Shown in pieces: positions 1 to 7,322 of a stretch of 28,146 bases of DNA. The stretch is from Gemmatimonadota bacterium (GTDB taxonomy: Bacteria > Gemmatimonadota > Gemmatimonadetes > JACCXV01 > JAHWKZ01): assembly GCA_019347645.1 (NCBI GenBank), contig JAHWKZ010000006.1, forward strand, positions 1 through 28,146. Reading direction: 5' to 3'. The translations under genes and the position numbers were made by a program. The number at the start of each line of letters is the position of its first letter. The stretch's first letter is position 1. A model generated the notes under the pieces. The model was not told the DNA's origin. It saw nothing but the letters and a program-made list of their open reading frames with translations, and did no database searches.

Positions 1-23
1 GCAGGCATTCTTCTGAGGTGGAC

Positions 24-920
24 ATGTTCCGAATTCTCGCCTTCGCGGCCGCCCTCGCGCTCGCCGCCCCCGCCATCGCCCCCGCCATCGCGCAGGAGCG
101 CGATCCGGCGACCATGACCGTGAACGGCACCGGCGAGGTGTCGGTCGCGCCCGACATGGCGACGCTGCGCGTCGGCGTCGAGACGCGCGCCGACAGCGCC
201 GCCGAGGCCCGCGCGCTGACCTGGCTCGGCCTCTGCGCCTACCGCCTCGGTGACCACGCGCTCGCCCGCCGGCTCGGCGAGGAGGCGCTCGCGTTCAAGC
301 TGCGCCTCGGCCTCGTAGACGACCTCTTCCGGTCCTACAACGCCCTCGGGCTCCTCGCGTACGCGCAGGGCCGCTACTTCGATCCCGACACCGTCTATCA
401 CGTGCCCGTAGGCGATGCGCCCGCGCGCGGTCCGGCCGACGCGCCGGTGACGATCGTCGAGTTCTCCGACTTCGAGTGCCCGTTCTGCGCCCGCTTCGCC
501 AACAACACCGCACCCGCGCTGCGCCGGCAGTACGGCGACAACATCCGCTGGATCTTCGTGAACAACCCGCTGCAGTCGATCCACCCCCGCGCCTACGACG
601 CCGGCCTGGCCGGGGAGTGCGCGGCCGACCAGGGGAAGTTCTGGGACTTCTACGACGCGGCGTTCAGCGGCCGGTACGGCCTCTCCAACGCCGACCTGAT
701 GGCGATCGGTCGCGACATCGGGGTCGACATGGAGGCCTATCGCTCCTGCTTCGAGGGCGCCGAGTTCGCCCAGGAGATGGCCGAGGACATCAAGGAGGGC
801 CAGAAGTTCTACATCCTCGGGACCCCCACCTTCTTCATCAACGGTCGCCGGCTTGAGGGCGCCCAGCCTCCCGAGGCGTTCGCGGCGGTGATCGACTCCA
901 TCCTGCGATCGGGATCGTGA
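24..920 (+). CDS. Chimeric SIMPL-start / TPR / DsbA-like thioredoxin protein
   Basis: Three unrelated pieces are joined in one open frame. Residues 1-24 form a signal peptide ending in A-Q. Residues 29-62 read as the start of a SIMPL/DUF541 domain (MTVNGTGEVSVAPD), but the rest of that roughly 200-residue domain is absent. Residues 64-118 read as one and a half TPR units (LGLCAYRLGDHALARR, then YNALGLLAYAQGRY). Residues 125-298 are a DsbA-like domain with a C-P-F-C active site (Cys152, Cys155) in FSDFECPFC and a cis-proline segment GTPTFFING near the end. The thioredoxin part looks complete and would act as a periplasmic thiol oxidoreductase. ATG at 24 is preferred to the in-frame GTG at 18 because GAGG at 15-18 precedes it. 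The mosaic N-terminus may be a real recombination product or an assembly chimera, since it lies at the window edge. The gene ends 13 bp from the convergent ABC exporter gene. Confidence 0.75.
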   Translation: MFRILAFAAALALAAPAIAPAIAQERDPATMTVNGTGEVSVAPDMATLRVGVETRADSAAEARALTWLGLCAYRLGDHALARRLGEEALAFKLRLGLVDDLFRSYNALGLLAYAQGRYFDPDTVYHVPVGDAPARGPADAPVTIVEFSDFECPFCARFANNTAPALRRQYGDNIRWIFVNNPLQSIHPRAYDAGLAGECAADQGKFWDFYDAAFSGRYGLSNADLMAIGRDIGVDMEAYRSCFEGAEFAQEMAEDIKEGQKFYILGTPTFFINGRRLEGAQPPEAFAAVIDSILRSGS

Positions 921-933
921 CGCTCGCCAGGCG

Positions 934-2676
934 CTAGGCGCTCTCGATCTCCGCCTCCAGGCGCTGGCGGCGGTCCAGGTCGGCGTACCACCCGCCGCCC
1001 GCGACCAGCTCGGCGTGGGGCCCCTCCTCGACGACCCTCCCACCGGCCAGGACCACGATCCGGTCGGCGTGTCGCAGGGTGGAGACCCGGTGGCTGACGA
1101 GGATCGTCGTGCGGTCGGCGCGGTAGTCGCGCAGGCGGTCGAGGATCCGCTCCTCGGTCTCCGTGTCGACGGACGAGAAGGCGTCGTCCAGGATCAGGAT
1201 CGCGGGATCGGCGAGGAGCGCGCGGGCCAGCGCGGCGCGCTGCTTCTGGCCGCCGGACAGGGTGACCCCGCGCTCGCCGACCGGCGTCTCGAACCCTTCC
1301 GGGAAGCGCTCCACGTCCCCGGCCAGGCCGGCGATCCCGGCGGCCTCCCCGGTCGTGATCGCGTCGCCTCCCGTCCCGGCGAACTCCAGGTTGGCGCGCA
1401 CCGTGTCGCTGAACAGGAACGGCTCCTGGGGCGCCATCCCGATCGCCCCGCGGAGCGCGGTCAGCGGATACTCGGCCACCGGACGGCCGTCGACCTCGAC
1501 CCGGCCTCCGCTCGCGTCGTAGAGCCGGGGGATCAGCGAGACGAGCGTCGTCTTCCCCCCGCCGGTCGGACCCGTCAGCCCGACGGTGAGGCCGGGCTCG
1601 ATCTCGAGCGTCACCCCGTCGAGCACCGCCGGCAGCCCTGGACCATAGCGAAAGGTCACGTCGCGGAAGGCGATCCCGCCCGCGGTCGGCCGGCCGCCCG
1701 GGTCGGCGTTTCGATCGTCGATCGCGGGGCGGGCGAGCAGGATCGCGTTGACCCGGCCCATCGCCGCCGCGGCACGCTGAAAGAGGTTGGCGATCCACCC
1801 GAACGCCACCAGCGGCCACCCCACCATCCCCAGGTACATCGTAAACGCGACGAAGTCGCCGAGCGTGAGCGTCCCGCGGGCGACCCGCAGGCCGCCGACA
1901 TAGAGGAGAATCAGCAGGCTGGCGCCGAGGAGGAACCCGAGCAGCGGCGAGAGCACGGCCTGGATCGTCGCCAGGCGCATGTTCCGCTCGACGTACGCCT
2001 CGCTCCGCTGCCCGAACGACTCGCGCTCGGTCTCCTCGCGGCCGTAGGCGCGCACCACCCGCAGCCCGGCCAGGTTCTCCTGGACGGCGGTCGAGACGTC
2101 CGCGAGGGCGGCCTGCGCCGCCTCGCTCCGCTCGTGGATCTTGCGGCCCATCACCTTGACGGCGACCGAGACGAACGGGAGCGGCAGCAGCGCCCACACC
2201 GTCAGCTCGGTGTCGATCCAGGCCATGAAGCCGATCGCCAGGGCGAGCGTGGTCAGCGTGTTGACTCCGAACATGACGCCCGGCCCCAGCGCCATCCGGA
2301 CCGCGTTGACATCGTTGGTGAAGCGGGAGAGGACGTCGCCCGTCGGGAGGGCGTCGAAGAACGCCGGGGGCTGGCGGACCATCGTCGCGAACAGGTCGTC
2401 GCGGAGGTCGGTCTCCACCTCGCGGGCGGCGTCGTACACCAGCCGGCGCTGGAAATAGCGGAAGACGGCCTGGACCAGCGCCAGCGCGAGCACCGCGGCC
2501 GCCCACTGCGCGATCCGCTCCCAGTCGGCCCCCTCGCGCATGGCGTCGACGGCGTACTTGACCGCCACGGGACCCAGCGTGGCGAACACCGACCCCAGCG
2601 CCACGCAGACGCCGCCGAGGACGTACACCCGCCGGTGGGGGCGCAGGTAGGGGAGGAGCGGGGTCAGCGATCGCAT
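934..2676 (-). CDS. ABC exporter, fused membrane and ATPase domains (MsbA/MdlB type)
   Basis: The 580-residue protein has the half-transporter layout of lipid and drug exporters: about six membrane segments in residues 1-320, then a nucleotide-binding domain. Walker A is GPTGGGKTT near 366-374, the Q-loop is APQEPFLF, the signature LSGGQKQR is near 471, Walker B ILILDDAFSSVD is near 490 and the switch histidine is in VSHR near 528. The residue after the Walker B aspartate, normally the catalytic Glu, is Asp (L-D-D). This occurs in MdlA/MdlB-like and degenerate halves of heterodimeric exporters, but no partner half-transporter is present here. The gene starts 31 bp after the gamma-glutamyltransferase gene on the same strand, so the two are probably co-transcribed. 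The substrate cannot be read from sequence. Confidence 0.9.
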   Translation of the reverse strand: MRSLTPLLPYLRPHRRVYVLGGVCVALGSVFATLGPVAVKYAVDAMREGADWERIAQWAAAVLALALVQAVFRYFQRRLVYDAAREVETDLRDDLFATMVRQPPAFFDALPTGDVLSRFTNDVNAVRMALGPGVMFGVNTLTTLALAIGFMAWIDTELTVWALLPLPFVSVAVKVMGRKIHERSEAAQAALADVSTAVQENLAGLRVVRAYGREETERESFGQRSEAYVERNMRLATIQAVLSPLLGFLLGASLLILLYVGGLRVARGTLTLGDFVAFTMYLGMVGWPLVAFGWIANLFQRAAAAMGRVNAILLARPAIDDRNADPGGRPTAGGIAFRDVTFRYGPGLPAVLDGVTLEIEPGLTVGLTGPTGGGKTTLVSLIPRLYDASGGRVEVDGRPVAEYPLTALRGAIGMAPQEPFLFSDTVRANLEFAGTGGDAITTGEAAGIAGLAGDVERFPEGFETPVGERGVTLSGGQKQRAALARALLADPAILILDDAFSSVDTETEERILDRLRDYRADRTTILVSHRVSTLRHADRIVVLAGGRVVEEGPHAELVAGGGWYADLDRRQRLEAEIESA

Positions 2677-2707
2677 GGCTTTACGGAGCCTCCGCGGGCC
2701 CGGTCGC

Positions 2708-4411
2708 TCAGAATCCTTCGGCCAGCCCGCCGCCGCGCAGGTCGCTGCGGCCGTACAGGAGGCCGGTCTCGGGGCCTACCTCGAGCCCCTCGGCGCGGCC
2801 CGAGTAGCCGTCGCGGAAGCGGATCTCGTGGCCCATCGCGCGGAGGATCTCCGCCGTGTCGGCCGAGAGGCCGAAGGGCTCCACCATGATCCGGTCGGGG
2901 AGGTGCTGGTGGTGGATCCGCTTCGCGTCGAGCGCCTCGGCGAACGTCATCCCGTAGTCGATGGCGTCGATCAGGATCTGGGCGACGGTGGTGATGATCG
3001 TCGATCCGCCGGGCGTGCCGACGACGTAGCGCACCGCTCCGTCCTTCTCGACGATCGTCGGGGTCATCGCGCTCAGCGGCCGCTTGCCGGGCTCGATGGC
3101 GTTGGCCCGCCCCTGGACCAGACCGTAGGCGTTGGGGACGCCGGGCTTGACGGTCAGGTCGTCCATCTCGTTGTTCAGGAAGATCCCGGCCACCGTCGCC
3201 AGGGAGCCGAACCAGCCGTTGATCGTGGTGGTCGAGGCGATCGCGATGCCGTCGGGGCCGACCACGGAGAAATGGGTCGTCTCGGTCGACTCCCTCGATA
3301 CGGCGATCCGGCTGAGCTCGGGACGGACATCGGCGGACGGGGTCGCCCGGAGGGTGTCGATGGTCGCCGCGAGGGTGGCGCCGTACCCCTCGCTCCGGGC
3401 CGCCGGGGGGATCTCCACGTAGTCGGGGTCGCCGAGCAGCACGTTCCGCTCGCCGTAGGCGCGGCGCATCGCCTCGACGATCCGGTGGACCGCGCCCGCG
3501 GAATGGTACGGATAGGCGTCCAGGTCGAACGTCTCGAGTTGTTCGAGGATCCACATCAGGGTGAGCCCGCCGGACGACGGCGGCCCCATGGCGTGGATGG
3601 TGTGGCCGCGGTACTCGAAGGTGACCGGCGCCCGCTCCTTCGCCTCGTACGCGGCGAGGTCCGCGCGCGTCACCAGGCCGCCCTGGCGGGCCATCGCGGT
3701 TGCGATCGAATCGGCGATCTCGCCCTCGTAGAAGACCGCCGGCCCGCCCTCGGCGATCAGCCGCAGCGTCCGGGCGAGGGCGGGCTGTCGGAGCGTGTCG
3801 CCGACCGCGGGCGGCCGGCCGCCGGGAAGGAGGATGGCGGCCGCGCCCGGGAAGCGGCGGATGTCCTCGGCCTTGGACCGGATGACGTCGGCGGTGTAGG
3901 GGTCGACCTCGAACCCATCGGCGGCGAGGCGGATGGCCGGCTCGATCAGGGCGGCCCAGGGCAAGGTGCCGTAGTCCTCGTGGATCATTGCCATGCCGGC
4001 CACCGAGCCCGGCGTGGCGACCGCCTTCCAGCCGAACCACGAGGCGTTCTCGATCACCTCGCCCCGCTCGTCCAGGTACATGTCCTCGGTGGCGGCCAGC
4101 GGAGCCCGCTCGCGGTAGTCGTAGGTCCGGACCGTCCCGTCCGGCTCGCGGATCACCATGAAGCCCCCGCCGCCGATGTTGCCGGCGAAGGGGAGGGTGA
4201 CCGCGAGCGCGAAATGAGTGGCGATGGCGGCGTCCACGGCGTTGCCGCCGGATCTCATGACGTCGAGGCCGACCCGGGTGGCCTCGGCCTTGGCGGAGAC
4301 CACCATGGCGGAGTCGGCCACCACCGGCGACCACCAGCGGGCCTGCTGGGCGGTGGCGGGGGCCGCGAGGGCCAGCGACAGGAGGATCGTGCTCGTGAGG
4401 CGGCGAAGCAT
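2708..4411 (-). CDS. ggt: Gamma-glutamyltransferase (glutathione hydrolase)
   Basis: This 567-residue protein matches the usual length of the Ntn-hydrolase family that removes the gamma-glutamyl group from glutathione and related peptides in the periplasm. A signal peptide (LLSLALAAPATAQ) begins the protein. The autocleavage motif ETTHFSVV is present, with the nucleophile Thr at about residue 378. Family landmarks include GGNAVDAAIATHFAL near the N-terminus, MGPPSSGGLTL, and PGGSTIITTVAQ near the C-terminus. In this family the precursor cuts itself before the catalytic Thr into large and small subunits. No Shine-Dalgarno sequence is visible before the ATG, but GATATT lies 9 nt upstream, suggesting a leaderless message. 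The ABC exporter gene follows after 31 bp. The divergent neighbour is nfeD. Confidence 0.93.
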   Translation of the reverse strand: MLRRLTSTILLSLALAAPATAQQARWWSPVVADSAMVVSAKAEATRVGLDVMRSGGNAVDAAIATHFALAVTLPFAGNIGGGGFMVIREPDGTVRTYDYRERAPLAATEDMYLDERGEVIENASWFGWKAVATPGSVAGMAMIHEDYGTLPWAALIEPAIRLAADGFEVDPYTADVIRSKAEDIRRFPGAAAILLPGGRPPAVGDTLRQPALARTLRLIAEGGPAVFYEGEIADSIATAMARQGGLVTRADLAAYEAKERAPVTFEYRGHTIHAMGPPSSGGLTLMWILEQLETFDLDAYPYHSAGAVHRIVEAMRRAYGERNVLLGDPDYVEIPPAARSEGYGATLAATIDTLRATPSADVRPELSRIAVSRESTETTHFSVVGPDGIAIASTTTINGWFGSLATVAGIFLNNEMDDLTVKPGVPNAYGLVQGRANAIEPGKRPLSAMTPTIVEKDGAVRYVVGTPGGSTIITTVAQILIDAIDYGMTFAEALDAKRIHHQHLPDRIMVEPFGLSADTAEILRAMGHEIRFRDGYSGRAEGLEVGPETGLLYGRSDLRGGGLAEGF

Positions 4412-4420
4412 GAGGCCCGG

Positions 4421-4426
4421 AATATC
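4421..4426 (-). promoter_or_regulatory. Candidate -10 box for a leaderless ggt mRNA
   Basis: On the minus strand GATATT (4 of 6 matches to TATAAT) lies 9 nt before the ggt ATG, with no ribosome-binding site between. This spacing would put the transcription start on or next to the ATG. No good -35 box was seen. Confidence 0.4.
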
Positions 4427-4508
4427 GAGGAGGACGGAAGACCGGGCAAACGCGAGGCTACGGGTCGACGGGCCACGGGAGGATCGGCGCGCGATCGGCT
4501 CGGTGCCC

Positions 4509-4514
4509 TATATT
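4509..4514 (+). promoter_or_regulatory. Candidate -10 box for a leaderless nfeD mRNA
   Basis: TATATT lies 9 nt before the ATG of the NfeD gene, in otherwise GC-rich sequence. The gap contains no Shine-Dalgarno motif. This predicts transcription starting at or within a few bases of the start codon. No convincing -35 box is visible. Confidence 0.5.
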
Positions 4515-4523
4515 CTCCGTATC

Positions 4524-5909
4524 ATGCGCCTATCGCTGATCGTAGCCGCCCTCGCGGCGCTCCTCGCGCCGGCCGGAGGCGCGCAGGAAGCGCCTTCCGA
4601 CACCGCCGCGGACACGACCGCCGCCGAAGGCGTCCGGCGCGTCGTCCACCGGATCGTGGTCGACGGCGCGATCAGCCCGGCCAGCGCCGAGTACATCGCC
4701 GACGCGATCGAGGAGGCCGAGGAGTCGGGGGCCGAGGCGCTCGTCCTCCAGCTCGACACGCCCGGTGGGCTGGTCGAGTCGACGCGCGACATCGTCCAGT
4801 CGATGCTGTCGACCCGGATTCCGGTGATCGTGTACGTGGCCCCGGGCGGGGCGCGGGCGGGATCGGCCGGTGTCTTCCTCACCCTCGCGGCCCACGTGGC
4901 GGCGATGGCGCCGGGGACCAACATCGGCGCCGCCACCCCGGTCACCATGGGGGGCGACGAGGGGCTGCCCGGGGGCCGGCCGTCCCCGCCCGACTCCATC
5001 GAGCAGACCCAGCCCGACGGCGGCCCCAAGGCGCTGGACCAGAAGATCCTCAACGACACCATCGCGTTCATCCGCACCATCGCCGAGAAGCGGGGCCGGA
5101 ACGCGGACTGGGCCGAGAGGGCGGTCACCGAGGCGGCCTCGATCACCGAGACCCGCGCGGTCGAGGAGAACGTCGTGGATCTCGTGGCGCGTTCGACCGA
5201 AGCCCTGCTCGACGAGATCGACGGCCGTGAGGTCGAGGTCGTGGACCGCACGGTCACCCTGCGGACCGCCGGCGCCGAGGTCGTCACCCAGGAGAAGGGT
5301 CTGCGGTTCCGGATCCTGGACACCATCGCCAACCCCAACATCGCGTTCATCCTGATGATGATCGGGATCTGGGGGATCTTCTTCGAGCTGATGAACCCCG
5401 GCGCCATCCTCCCCGGCGTCGTGGGCGGCATCTCGCTCCTGCTGGCGTTCTTCGCGCTGCAGGCCCTGCCGGTCAACTACGTAGGCGTGATGCTGATCCT
5501 CTTCTCGCTGGTTCTCTTCATCGCGGAGGTCAAGGTGGTCTCGTACGGGCTGCTGACCGTGGGCGGCGCGATCGCCTTCATCCTGGGGGCCACGATGCTG
5601 TTCGAAGGACCCGGGAGGTTCTTCGCCGTCTCGTGGAGCGTCATCATACCGATGGCGGTCCTGACGGTGGGGTTCTTCGTCTTCGCCATGCGGCTCGCCT
5701 ACCGGACGTGGCGCTCCAAGCCCACCACCGGACGCGAGGGGCTGGTGGGCGAGCGCGGCGTGGTGCGGCGGCGGATCGATCCCGTCGGAAAGGTGGCTCT
5801 GCACGGCGAGACGTGGACCGCGCGAGCCGATGAACCGATCGAGGCCGGGGCCGAGGTCGAGGTCGTGGGCGCCGAGGGGCTGACGCTGGAGGTTCGCCGC
5901 GCCGGCTGA
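4524..5909 (+). CDS. Long-form NfeD membrane serine protease
   Basis: This 461-residue protein has the full NfeD-1b layout. A signal peptide (residues 1-20) is followed by a ClpP-like serine protease domain (about 35-235), four or so membrane segments (about 275-390) and a C-terminal OB-fold NfeD domain (about 400-461). The protease core shows LQLDTPGGLVEST, then GGARAGSAGVF with the likely nucleophile at Ser114. Lys169 or Lys174 in GGPKALDQK is the candidate general base of the Ser-Lys dyad. Characterised relatives cleave hydrophobic tails of stomatin-family proteins, but no stomatin/SPFH gene is present in this window. The start ATG is chosen because it opens a clean signal peptide directly after the -10-like TATATT. 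It leads a plus-strand gene run that continues to 10601. Confidence 0.92.
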   Translation: MRLSLIVAALAALLAPAGGAQEAPSDTAADTTAAEGVRRVVHRIVVDGAISPASAEYIADAIEEAEESGAEALVLQLDTPGGLVESTRDIVQSMLSTRIPVIVYVAPGGARAGSAGVFLTLAAHVAAMAPGTNIGAATPVTMGGDEGLPGGRPSPPDSIEQTQPDGGPKALDQKILNDTIAFIRTIAEKRGRNADWAERAVTEAASITETRAVEENVVDLVARSTEALLDEIDGREVEVVDRTVTLRTAGAEVVTQEKGLRFRILDTIANPNIAFILMMIGIWGIFFELMNPGAILPGVVGGISLLLAFFALQALPVNYVGVMLILFSLVLFIAEVKVVSYGLLTVGGAIAFILGATMLFEGPGRFFAVSWSVIIPMAVLTVGFFVFAMRLAYRTWRSKPTTGREGLVGERGVVRRRIDPVGKVALHGETWTARADEPIEAGAEVEVVGAEGLTLEVRRAG

Positions 5910-5946
5910 GGAGGCGGCCGCCGAGAAGGCCGGGATCCGGCGGCGG

Positions 5947-6516
5947 ATGGAGGCGCTGCGGGCCGCGATCCCCGCCGAGGAGCGGGAGGCTGCCTCGGAC
6001 GCGATCGGACGGCGGCTCTTCGCGTCGACGGCATGGCGAGACGCCCGATCGATCCACGCCTACGTGGGCGTGGGCCCGGAGGTCGCCACCGTCTCGATCC
6101 TCGAACGCGCCTGGACCGAGGGGAAGCGCGTGGCGTGCCCCAAGGTGGTGTGGCGCCCGCAGGGGTTGACCGCGTATGTGGTGGGATCGCTGCAGGAGCT
6201 GGTCGAGGGCCGGCGCGGTCTCCGCGAGCCCGATCCCGATCGCGCCTCCGTGGCCGAGAGCCGCTTCGACCTCGTGCTGGTTCCCGGCCTGGCGTTCGAC
6301 CGCCGGGGGGGTCGGATCGGCTACGGCGCGGGCTTCTACGACCGCTTCCTGACCGAGGTCGAGGCCCTCAAGGTAGGGCTGGCTTACAACTTGCAACTCA
6401 TCGATTCGGTTCCGGTCGAGGCGCACGACGTCCGGGTGGATCGGATCCTGACCGAGAAAGAGGCGATCGACTGCAGGATCGAGCGCCGGGAGTCGGACCG
6501 GCGGGAGGAAGCGTGA
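5947..6516 (+). CDS. 5-formyltetrahydrofolate cyclo-ligase
   Basis: This 189-residue protein belongs to the MTHFS/YgfA family, which uses ATP to convert 5-formyltetrahydrofolate to 5,10-methenyltetrahydrofolate in the cytoplasm. The hallmark is GGRIGYGAGFYDRFL near residues 120-134, followed by LAYNLQL. The first ATG is at 5947. In-frame codons just upstream encode EKAGIRRR, which resembles the conserved ATP-binding K-x-x-[LI]-R start of the family. No ATG, GTG or TTG occurs between that segment and the in-frame stop at 5881, so either a rare start codon is used (for example ATC at 5938) or the protein starts at the ATG without this segment. The gene ends in TGATG, overlapping the start of the ABC ATPase gene by one base. 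Confidence 0.88.
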   Translation: MEALRAAIPAEEREAASDAIGRRLFASTAWRDARSIHAYVGVGPEVATVSILERAWTEGKRVACPKVVWRPQGLTAYVVGSLQELVEGRRGLREPDPDRASVAESRFDLVLVPGLAFDRRGGRIGYGAGFYDRFLTEVEALKVGLAYNLQLIDSVPVEAHDVRVDRILTEKEAIDCRIERRESDRREEA

Positions 6517-7322
6517 TGAACGCCATTCGCATCGAAAACCTGAGGAAGACGTTCGGCACCTTCCCGGCCCTCGAGGGGGTGTCCCTCGAGGTGGAGCGCG
6601 GGGAGCTGTACGGCTTCCTCGGCCCCAACGGCGCGGGGAAGACGACCACCATCCGCATCCTCACCGGGCTTCTGCTGCCGACCGGCGGAAGCGTGGCGGT
6701 GGCCGGGTTCGACGTCGTCGAGGAGCCCCTGGAGGTGAAGCGGCGGGTCGGCTACGTCCCCGATCGCGCGTTCCTCTACGAGAAGCTGACCGGCCGCGAG
6801 TTCCTCGAGTTCGTCGGCCACCTCTACGGAATGGATCCCCGCGCCGTGCGTCGGGAGGCCGACCCGCTGCTCGAGCGGTTCGAGCTGCTACGGTGGGCCG
6901 AGGAGATGGTGGAGGCGTACAGCCACGGCATGCGGCAGAAGCTGGCCATGACCGCTTCGTTGCTCCACCGGCCGGAGGTGGTGATCATCGACGAGCCGAT
7001 GGTGGGCCTCGATCCCCGGAGCGCCAAGCGGATGAAGCAGCTGTTCCTGGAGATGGTGGACCGCGGCCAGACGGTGTTCCTGTCCACCCACACCCTCGAG
7101 GTGGCCGAGGCGCTGTGCAGCCGGGTGGCGATCATCCGGCGGGGCTCGATCGTGGCCCAGGGCACGATCGATGAGCTGCGACGACAGGCCCGGCACGACG
7201 ACGGCTCGCTCGAGGCGGTGTTCCTGCGATTGACCGAGGAGAGCGACGAGACCCCTCCGCCTCCCCTCCTCGAAGAGGGTGACGAGGGCCCCGATCTGCG
7301 GATCGTCCGGGGCGGGCCGTGA
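6516..7322 (+). CDS. ABC transporter ATPase subunit
   Basis: The 268-residue cytoplasmic ATPase has all motifs of a CcmA/EcsA-like exporter ATPase: Walker A GPNGAGKTTT near residues 38-47, signature YSHGMRQKLAM, Walker B VVIIDEPMVGLD with the catalytic Glu intact, and switch histidine STHTLEVAE. It ends with an acidic, proline-rich tail (SDETPPPPLLEEGDEG). The ATG overlaps the cyclo-ligase stop codon as TGATG, with GGAGG placed as a ribosome-binding site upstream. Its own stop overlaps the GTG of the permease gene by 4 nt, so the two form one transporter. Confidence 0.93.
   Translation: MNAIRIENLRKTFGTFPALEGVSLEVERGELYGFLGPNGAGKTTTIRILTGLLLPTGGSVAVAGFDVVEEPLEVKRRVGYVPDRAFLYEKLTGREFLEFVGHLYGMDPRAVRREADPLLERFELLRWAEEMVEAYSHGMRQKLAMTASLLHRPEVVIIDEPMVGLDPRSAKRMKQLFLEMVDRGQTVFLSTHTLEVAEALCSRVAIIRRGSIVAQGTIDELRRQARHDDGSLEAVFLRLTEESDETPPPPLLEEGDEGPDLRIVRGGP

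Noticed and set aside
2675..5230. An 851-codon plus-strand open frame antisense to the gamma-glutamyltransferase gene
   Set aside because: It is rich in Arg, Gly, Pro and Asp with no motif, and lies opposite a clear enzyme gene. GC-rich codon bias keeps the antisense frame free of stops.
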